A stretch of 64,000 nucleotides of DNA. It comes from JAVBLY01 sp031553035. GTDB lineage: Bacteria; Bacillota; Clostridia; Peptostreptococcales; Anaerovoracaceae. The position numbers were made by a program, and so were the translations under genes. The notes under the pieces are model-generated. The model was given only the letters and a program-made list of their open reading frames with translations. It was not told where the DNA came from and made no database searches. Of this stretch, positions 58,150-64,000 are shown in pieces (within the stretch, counting starts at the first letter, position 1; every line of letters begins with the position of its first letter). Location of the stretch: contig JAVBLY010000005.1 of NCBI GenBank assembly GCA_031553035.1, forward strand, positions 124,001 through 188,000, read 5' to 3'.

Positions 58150-60837
58150 TTGTTCGAAAAACAAGATGCGAAAAAAGTACTATCTGAACTTAATGTAGAT
58201 AGCAGTAAGGGTCTAAGTTCCGAAGATGCAGCCGAAAGGCTTGCGGAAAGCGGAAGAAACGAATTCGAAGAAAAGAAAAAGAAATCACTTTTTCAAATGT
58301 TTATTTCACAATTAAGGGATCCAATGATCTATATTCTTGGAGTCGCAGTTATTATATCTGCAGTTCTGAAAGAGTGGATTGATTCCTCAATAATTGTCGC
58401 AATAATCCTCTTGAATGCTATCATTGGATGTGTTCAGGAAAGTAAGGCGGAGAAATCACTGGAGGCATTGAAAAAACTTTCCAGTCCGACCGCGATGGTC
58501 AGAAGGGATGGGAAGCCAATCGAGATCCCGGCTGCGGAGCTGGTCCCAGGCGACATTGTCATTCTTGAAGCAGGAAGAATCATTCCTGCTGACCTGAGAC
58601 TTATAGAATCAATAAACTTAAAGGTCGAAGAGTCTGCATTGACCGGTGAATCCGTACCGGTCGGCAAAGACGCCACCTTTGTGGCGACAGAAGATATAGG
58701 CATAGGTGACCGTATAAATATGGCTTATCTTTCAACAAGTGTCGCATTCGGAAGAGGCGAGGGCGTAGTAACCGAAACCGGAATGGATACCGAGATCGGT
58801 AAGATCGCAAAAATGATAAATGAATCTGTGGACGAAATGACACCTCTTCAGAAGAGGCTGGGCGATCTTGGGAAACTCCTCGGCATCGCAGCAGTCGTGA
58901 TATGCGCCGCGCTTTTCGTAGTAGCCATGATTCAGGGAAGAGATATACAGGAAATGTTCCTTACAGCCATTTCATTGGCTGTCGCTGCTATTCCTGAAGG
59001 CCTTCCTGCTGTTGTTACAATAGTCCTTGCTCTTGGTGTTCAGAGAATGGTCAAAGTCCATACTATAGTGAGGAAGTTACCGGCAGTTGAAACGCTCGGT
59101 TCGGTCAGTGTGGTTTGTTCTGACAAGACCGGGACGCTGACACAGAACATCATGACCGTCACCAAAATTTTCACAGGAAGAGCTGTTGAAGATGTAAGCG
59201 TACTTGATTACCAAAAGGATAAGCTGTTCGTAGACGGATTTGTGCTTTGTAATGATGCCGAGTCCGACCCCGATAATGAAATAAGAACCGGAGATCCGAC
59301 GGAGCTTGCTATTTTGGATATGGGAACAAACCTTGGCTTCACGAGAAAAGTTCTTGAGAAGGATATGCCCAGAATCAACGAACTTTCCTTTGATTCGGAA
59401 AGAAAGATGATGACAACTGTCCATAAGAGAGACGGCGAAGTCATAGGTTTTACTAAAGGCGCAATGGATAAGATCCTCAATATATGTGACGACATAGATA
59501 TAGACGGTGAAATCAGACCGATAACCGATGATGATAAGGCCGGAATAGAAGCCGCCGCCAAGGAAATGACTACGTTGGCATTAAGAGTGCTTGCCCTGGC
59601 TTATAAAAAGGACGACGAATCGGCAACCGAAGATCATCTGATTTTCAAAGGCCTTGTTGGCATGATAGACCCGCCGAGACCTGAAGCGGGAGATGCTGTA
59701 AAGGTATTTAACGGCGCTTCAGTAAGAACGATCATGATAACCGGGGATCATAAAGATACAGCATTTGCAATCGCAAATGAGCTTGGCATCGCTGACAGCC
59801 CAAACCAATGTATATCCGGTACTGAGCTCGATAAGATGTCCCAGGAAGAGCTTAATTCCATTGTCGTTGACATCAGGGTATTCGCCAGAGTATCCCCGGA
59901 GCATAAGGTTATGATCGTAAATGCGTTCAGATCACATGGAAATATCGTTAGTATGACAGGAGACGGTGTAAACGATGCACCGTCTCTGAAAGCGGCTGAT
60001 ATCGGTGTCGCTATGGGTATAACGGGAACGGACGTTGCCAAAGGCGCTTCCGATATGGTACTGACTGATGATAATTTTGCCACTATCGAAAAGGCAATAG
60101 AAGAAGGAAGAAATATTTACAACAATATCAAGAAATCGGTACTCTTCCTCCTCTCGTCAAATCTGGGTGAAATACTTACAATGTTTATCGCTATCGTTGC
60201 AGGATTTCTGTCACCGCTGAAGGCTATACATATTTTGTGGATAAACCTGATAACAGACTCACTCCCGGCTCTTGCGCTGGGCGTAGATAACGGTGATCCC
60301 AAGATCATGGGAGAACCTCCAAGAAATCCTAAAGACAGCTTGTTTGCTCACGGCGGGCTTATTACCGTAGGTGTATTTGGAACGGTCATCGGGCTTATCA
60401 CACTTTTCGCGTTTCTTTATGCTCCTATCAAAGAGTTGATGGATATGAACATGGCAATATCAATCGCTAACATCGATCACTTGCTTGAAAGCGATAATAT
60501 GATCTACAGAACTGCTCAGACATATGCATTCACAACCTTGGGGGTTTCACAGCTGTTTAATGCAATCGGATTCAGGAATATGAACAGGTCTGTATTCAGG
60601 ACCAACCCTTTCAAGAACAGGATGATGATCATAGCATTCTGTGTGGGACTGCTTCTGCAGATAGGCGTTACGGAAGTTCCATTCCTCATCCATATATTTG
60701 AAACAGTTGAACTTACCCTCGTTGAGTGGATCGAACTAATAATCCTTTCAACAGTGCCGATCTGGGTTCACGAAATATTCGTCCTGGTCAAGTGGCTCAT
60801 GAAGAGGGGAAAGACAGCTGAGAAGCAGGCAGTTTAA
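58150..60837 (+). CDS. Cation P-type ATPase (P2A-like), probably Mn2+ (or Ca2+) efflux
   Basis: 895 residues from TTG 58150, 8 bases after GAGGAGG. N-terminal cation-ATPase domain, transport helix motif AIPEGLPAVV in M4 (about 281), phosphorylation site CSDKTGTLTQN (about D325), TGDGVNDAPSLKAADIGVAMG hinge, and C-terminal helices with NLITDSLPALALG. It is closest in type to Ca2+/Mn2+ pumps such as PMR1/YoaB. The Mn riboswitch immediately upstream points to Mn2+ export, as for YoaB in lactic bacteria. Confidence 0.9.
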   Translation: MFEKQDAKKVLSELNVDSSKGLSSEDAAERLAESGRNEFEEKKKKSLFQMFISQLRDPMIYILGVAVIISAVLKEWIDSSIIVAIILLNAIIGCVQESKAEKSLEALKKLSSPTAMVRRDGKPIEIPAAELVPGDIVILEAGRIIPADLRLIESINLKVEESALTGESVPVGKDATFVATEDIGIGDRINMAYLSTSVAFGRGEGVVTETGMDTEIGKIAKMINESVDEMTPLQKRLGDLGKLLGIAAVVICAALFVVAMIQGRDIQEMFLTAISLAVAAIPEGLPAVVTIVLALGVQRMVKVHTIVRKLPAVETLGSVSVVCSDKTGTLTQNIMTVTKIFTGRAVEDVSVLDYQKDKLFVDGFVLCNDAESDPDNEIRTGDPTELAILDMGTNLGFTRKVLEKDMPRINELSFDSERKMMTTVHKRDGEVIGFTKGAMDKILNICDDIDIDGEIRPITDDDKAGIEAAAKEMTTLALRVLALAYKKDDESATEDHLIFKGLVGMIDPPRPEAGDAVKVFNGASVRTIMITGDHKDTAFAIANELGIADSPNQCISGTELDKMSQEELNSIVVDIRVFARVSPEHKVMIVNAFRSHGNIVSMTGDGVNDAPSLKAADIGVAMGITGTDVAKGASDMVLTDDNFATIEKAIEEGRNIYNNIKKSVLFLLSSNLGEILTMFIAIVAGFLSPLKAIHILWINLITDSLPALALGVDNGDPKIMGEPPRNPKDSLFAHGGLITVGVFGTVIGLITLFAFLYAPIKELMDMNMAISIANIDHLLESDNMIYRTAQTYAFTTLGVSQLFNAIGFRNMNRSVFRTNPFKNRMMIIAFCVGLLLQIGVTEVPFLIHIFETVELTLVEWIELIILSTVPIWVHEIFVLVKWLMKRGKTAEKQAV

Positions 60838-60857
60838 CTCTTCCGTTAAAGAAATAA

Positions 60858-60902
60858 AAAGGACTGTCTCAAAGTGAACACATTTTGAGGCAGTCTTTTT
60901 CT
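60858..60902 (+). terminator. Terminator after the P-type ATPase, CTGTCTCAAA family
   Basis: AAAGGACTGTCTCAAA (60858-60873) / TTTTGAGGCAGTCTTTTT (60883-60900), one G-T pair. Confidence 0.88.
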
Positions 60903-60987
60903 ATTAGAGCTTTCCCTCATTGTTTATGATTTCAACCTATATCAGTGACATTTTCTGCTTTTCCAGACAACCTTCCTAATAAAACTA

Positions 60988-61016
60988 TTGACAGGCGGAA
61001 ACAATTCAATTAAAAT
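60988..61016 (+). promoter_or_regulatory. Promoter of the arsR-cadA operon
   Basis: Consensus TTGACA (60988-60993), 17-bp spacer, TAAAAT (61011-61016). Confidence 0.8.
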
Positions 61017-61049
61017 GAATATATGAACAGGTATTCATATATTCATTTT
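61012..61049. promoter_or_regulatory. ArsR/SmtB-type operator
   Basis: Perfect 16-bp inverted arms AAAATGAATATATGAA (61012-61027) and TTCATATATTCATTTT (61034-61049), spacer CAGGTA. The ATATGAAC-N-TTCATAT core is typical of SmtB/CadC/CzrA operators. It covers the -10 box and the start site. Confidence 0.85.
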
Positions 61050-61061
61050 AAGGAGAATATT

Positions 61062-61436
61062 ATGGCTGATAAAAAAGAAAATGATATAGAGCTGTGCGAA
61101 TGTAATGTTGTACACAAGGATACGGTGGACGGTGTAAAAAAAAGCATGCTTGAAGATCGGAAGTTCGATTACATGGGGGAGCTTTTCAAAAGTTTCGGCG
61201 ATCCCACGAGGCTGAAGATCATGTTCGCTTTATCAAAGGATGAAATGTGTGTATGTGACATAGCAGCTCTCTTGGAAATGAGCCAGTCGGCCATATCACA
61301 TCAGCTGAGGGTACTGAGAAACGTGAGACTGGTCAAAAACAGAAAAGAAGGAAAGATTGTATATTATTCCCTTGATGACGATCACGTATTTACCATGCTT
61401 AAGCAGGGAATCGAACATATAGACCATACAATGTAA
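61062..61436 (+). CDS. ArsR/CadC-type metal-sensing repressor
   Basis: 124 residues from ATG 61062 with AAGGAG 9 bases upstream; an in-frame ATG at 61023 lies inside the operator. N-terminal ELCECNVVHKDTV has the CadC-like cysteines and ALSKDEMCVCDIAALLEMSQSAISHQLRVLR carries the CVC metal motif in the winged helix. The C-terminal DDDHVFTMLKQGIEHIDH fits the alpha5 zinc site. It should respond to Cd2+, Pb2+ or Zn2+. Cotranscribed with cadA 23 bp on. Confidence 0.93.
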   Translation: MADKKENDIELCECNVVHKDTVDGVKKSMLEDRKFDYMGELFKSFGDPTRLKIMFALSKDEMCVCDIAALLEMSQSAISHQLRVLRNVRLVKNRKEGKIVYYSLDDDHVFTMLKQGIEHIDHTM

Positions 61437-61459
61437 GAGCATAAAAAAGGAGAAGAAAA

Positions 61460-63583
61460 ATGGCTAAAGAAAACACTGCACATAAGTTTGCCGAGGATGT
61501 GGAATGCGAGAGCGGTTATTGCTCCATAAGCGCCCACGATCACCATCATGACGAAAGCTGCAGCTGCAGCGGTCACACAGGACACAGCTCAGGTCCAAAT
61601 ATAAATATTAGCTGCGGATGCGGTCATGATCATGGAGATGAACACGATCATGAGGAAGGCGGACTCATAGTAAGAACGCCGGTATTCGTATTCGGCGGGA
61701 TATTATTTGTTATGGGACTTCTGGCGGAACATTTCACCTATTATTTCGTGGATTCTGTCGGAATATCCGAAAAGGTGATGGGCTGGATTTCCTTTGCCAT
61801 ATTTCTCATAGCATATATTCTGGTTGGTAAGGATGTCCTTAAAGAAGCAGGTACAAACATCCTCCACGGAAAGATATTCGACGAGAATTTTCTCATGGCA
61901 ATAGCGTCTCTCGGTGCCTTTGTTATAGGAGAACATCCTGAAGCCGTCGGCGTTATGCTCTTTTATAATGTGGGTGAATACCTGCAAGGCAGGGCCATAC
62001 AGCACTCCAAAAAGTCCATATCAGCCCTCATGGATATAAGGCCTGATACGGCTAATCTCAAAACAGGCGGGGCGGTCAAGGAAGTCCCTGCCGAAACCGT
62101 AAATAAAGGGGATCATATAGTCATAAGGCCGGGAGAAAAAGTACCTCTCGACGGTATTATAATCGACGGAGAATCATCGCTCGACACAAGAGCACTGACC
62201 GGGGAATCCATACCTGTAGATATGAAAAAAGGAGACACAGTCCTCTCAGGATCGGTCAACGGTCAGTCGCAGATAGTGGTAAAAGTCACTAAGATCTTTT
62301 CCGAATCCACGGCATCAAAGATCATTGATATGGTTGAAAACGCAAGCAATAAAAAAGCAAAGACTGAGAATTTTATTACGGTGTTCGCAAAGTATTATAC
62401 ACCTATAGTCGTCGGCATTGCTGCGCTTTTGGCAGTTGTCCCCCCCATAGCCGGATTCGGCAGCTTTTCCGACTGGGTATACAGAGGGCTTGTATTTCTT
62501 GTAGTTTCATGTCCGTGTGCACTTGTGATCTCCATTCCTCTTGGATTTTTCGGCGGTATAGGCGGAGCCTCCTCAAACGGGATTCTGGTCAAGGGAGGTA
62601 ACTATCTTGAAGCACTGAGCAAACTGGATACTGTTGTATTCGACAAGACAGGCACCCTGACTACCGGAGAATTCCTGGTCCGTGACATTAAGGCGGAAGA
62701 AGGGTTCAGCGAGGATGATGTATTAAGATACGCCGCATATGCAGAAAACAGTTCGTCGCATCCCATAGGTGTTTCCATCGCGAATAAGTATTCCGAACAA
62801 AGCGAAGGTAAAGTTGACGCTTCCAGGATTGAGAATATAACCGAGCAGGCCGGACACGGCGTCAGTGTCACCGCCTTTGGCAAAAAGATCATCGCAGGCA
62901 ATGAGAGGCTCATGACCGATGACGGAATCAATGTAAACGCCGGGGATGATATCGGTACGGTAGTTTATGTTTCGGTTGACGGCAAACTTGCAGGACACAT
63001 AAGGATATCCGATGAACTCAAGACCGACAGCAAATCTGCAATTGAAAAACTTAAGGAACGAGGTATCAAAAAGATCGTTATGCTTACCGGCGACACAAAG
63101 AAAATCGCAGAGAAAATGGGAGGCATACTTGGCATCACAGACATCAAATCACAACTGTTGCCAGACCAAAAGGTGAGAGCGATCGAAACAATAATCGAAG
63201 GTGAAGAAAAGTCGGGAGTCGGCGAAAGCAGAAGAGGCAAAGTGGCATTTGTAGGAGACGGCATCAACGATGCTCCTGTTCTGGCCAGAGCCGATATCGG
63301 AATTGCCATGGGCGGTGTCGGTTCCGATGCGGCAATCGAAGCAGCCGACATTGTAATTATGAACGATGAACTGTCAAAACTGGCTGTTGCAGTTGATATA
63401 GCCAGGAAAACAAAAAGGATCGTCTGGCAGAATATTATTTTCTCCCTTGGCGTGAAAGTAGTCGTGCTGGCACTTGCGGCCTTTGGAATTGCCGACATGT
63501 GGGCAGCTGTATTCGCGGATGTAGGAGTCGCTTTGATCGCTACTGCCAACTCGGTAAGGGCCGGGCGGATACGTTCCAAATAG
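61460..63583 (+). CDS. cadA: Heavy-metal P1B-ATPase (Zn/Cd/Pb)
   Basis: 707 residues. There is no HMA ferredoxin-like domain; instead residues ~13-56 hold a Cys- and His-rich tail (HDHHHDESCSCSGHTGH, CGCGHDHGDEHDHEE). Core motifs: SCPCALVIS (about C351-P-C353), phosphorylation DKTGTLTTG (about D395), SSSHPIG (HP motif), GDGINDAPVLARADIGIAMG. The CPC motif and AAIEAADIVIMND pattern suit P1B-2 (Zn2+/Cd2+/Pb2+ export). The upstream ArsR agrees. The glycine-rich end motif (VKVVVLALAAFGIADMWAAVFADVGVALIATANSVRA) is standard. Confidence 0.95.
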   Translation: MAKENTAHKFAEDVECESGYCSISAHDHHHDESCSCSGHTGHSSGPNINISCGCGHDHGDEHDHEEGGLIVRTPVFVFGGILFVMGLLAEHFTYYFVDSVGISEKVMGWISFAIFLIAYILVGKDVLKEAGTNILHGKIFDENFLMAIASLGAFVIGEHPEAVGVMLFYNVGEYLQGRAIQHSKKSISALMDIRPDTANLKTGGAVKEVPAETVNKGDHIVIRPGEKVPLDGIIIDGESSLDTRALTGESIPVDMKKGDTVLSGSVNGQSQIVVKVTKIFSESTASKIIDMVENASNKKAKTENFITVFAKYYTPIVVGIAALLAVVPPIAGFGSFSDWVYRGLVFLVVSCPCALVISIPLGFFGGIGGASSNGILVKGGNYLEALSKLDTVVFDKTGTLTTGEFLVRDIKAEEGFSEDDVLRYAAYAENSSSHPIGVSIANKYSEQSEGKVDASRIENITEQAGHGVSVTAFGKKIIAGNERLMTDDGINVNAGDDIGTVVYVSVDGKLAGHIRISDELKTDSKSAIEKLKERGIKKIVMLTGDTKKIAEKMGGILGITDIKSQLLPDQKVRAIETIIEGEEKSGVGESRRGKVAFVGDGINDAPVLARADIGIAMGGVGSDAAIEAADIVIMNDELSKLAVAVDIARKTKRIVWQNIIFSLGVKVVVLALAAFGIADMWAAVFADVGVALIATANSVRAGRIRSK

Positions 63584-63651
63584 TCGTTGGGCCGAATGTT
63601 TGCAAAGCTTTGATCGGTCAGCCAGCCGCAGAATATCAAATATGATATAAT

Positions 63652-63684
63652 AAACGAGGATAATATAGTTATCCTCGTTTTATT
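63652..63684 (+). terminator. Terminator after cadA
   Basis: AAACGAGGATAA (63652-63663) / TTATCCTCGTTT (63669-63680), loop TATAG, then TATT. Confidence 0.88.
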
Positions 63685-63705
63685 CTGTGGGACAAGGGAG
63701 AAAAT

Positions 63706-64000
63706 ATGCATTTATACGTTCATGAATTCAGCAACAGAAAAGACTGTAATGTCAAAGAGATAAGGGATATGCTCTTTGAGAATTCCTTGAGTGATTATCA
63801 GGCACGAAACGGAATGAAAGAGAAAAGTTTGAAGACCGATACCACAAAACACGGCAAGCCTTTTTTTCCAAAGGTAAAGAACTTGCATTTTAATATATCA
63901 CATTCCGGAAGATACTGGGTCTGTTTGTTTGATACGGAGAATATAGGCATAGACATTGAGGATTATTCCACGCGGAATATGCCGACGAAACGTTTTAAGG
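63706..64000 (+). CDS. 4'-phosphopantetheinyl transferase, Sfp type (N-terminal part)
   Basis: Runs off the right edge after ~98 residues. HGKPFFP, FNISHSGRYWVCLF and IGIDIEDY are the conserved P1/P2 motifs of the Sfp superfamily; the Mg ligand Asp is in GIDIE. It would transfer phosphopantetheine to a carrier protein. Start ATG 63706 follows AAGGGAG. Confidence 0.87.
   Translation, partial: MHLYVHEFSNRKDCNVKEIRDMLFENSLSDYQARNGMKEKSLKTDTTKHGKPFFPKVKNLHFNISHSGRYWVCLFDTENIGIDIEDYSTRNMPTKRFK

Noticed and set aside
61023..61061. Longer ArsR reading from ATG 61023
   Set aside because: It lies within the operator palindrome; ATG 61062 has a clear ribosome site.
1..64000. tRNA, rRNA, CRISPR array or complete insertion sequence
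   Set aside because: No cloverleaf, rRNA core, regularly spaced repeat array or transposase gene was seen on either strand. The repeats found come in pairs only.

Overview
The window looks like chromosomal DNA of an anaerobic, amino-acid-fermenting low-GC Gram-positive bacterium of the class Clostridia. The evidence is the gene content and order: an adenosylcobalamin-dependent ribonucleotide reductase behind a tandem NrdR operator, a T-box leader, a yybP-ykoY riboswitch, ylxM-ffh-rpsP-khpA-rimM-trmD, a ylmE/sepF/yggT/divIVA cluster, RqcH, lipoproteins, AT-rich intergenic regions with GGAGG-type ribosome binding sites and sigma-A promoters. A placement near Anaerovoracaceae / Family XIII is only a guess.

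Layout. 1-8126: tail of an iron-containing alcohol dehydrogenase, a pair of nested-hairpin repeats, a SulP anion transporter, a decayed DUF4143 ATPase gene, a beta-CASP nuclease, and a sigma-54 activator followed 21 bp later by a 4-aminobutyrate-type aminotransferase. 8231-18016: a secreted InlB-repeat protein, an HD protein, a CYTH-glyA-DUF815-M50-hydrolase operon, clpB, and a Phd/PIN toxin-antitoxin pair. 18011-24304: aconitase with a GntR/FCD regulator, divergent GntR/UTRA-deoC, and a YtrA-type GntR plus ABC exporter operon under a 38-bp palindromic operator. 24559-33592: nrdJ, a two-domain membrane protein, DUF523, hydantoinase with an NCS1 permease, and endonuclease III.

33670-36420 is the most accessory part: an orphan CpaE-like ATPase, an autoregulated HTH/membrane-protein pair whose promoter is a 34-bp perfect palindrome and whose mRNA is probably leaderless, and a predicted HTH-plus-nuclease gene bracketed by 50-bp direct repeats that seed long hairpins. 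From 36493 to 49385 the region is housekeeping: T-box-thrS (short form without TGS), SppA, the SRP/ribosome-maturation operon and the division operon. 49461-64000: a 52-codon zinc-ribbon gene, RqcH, yicC-gmk-rpoZ, a polar amino-acid ABC transporter with TcdA and a LytTR regulator, a riboswitch-controlled P-type ATPase (probably Mn2+ efflux), an ArsR-CadA heavy-metal module, and the start of a phosphopantetheinyl transferase.

Themes. Metal handling is concentrated at the right end (Mn riboswitch/ATPase, ArsR/CadA). Amino-acid and nitrogen catabolism appears in the GABA-type aminotransferase, hydantoinase/NCS1 and amino-acid ABC genes. A hairpin terminator family sharing the CTGTCTCAAA / TTTGAGACAG core occurs four times. 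No tRNA, rRNA, CRISPR array, prophage or insertion sequence was seen. All start choices, promoters and RNA elements were read by eye; no database search or folding was run.
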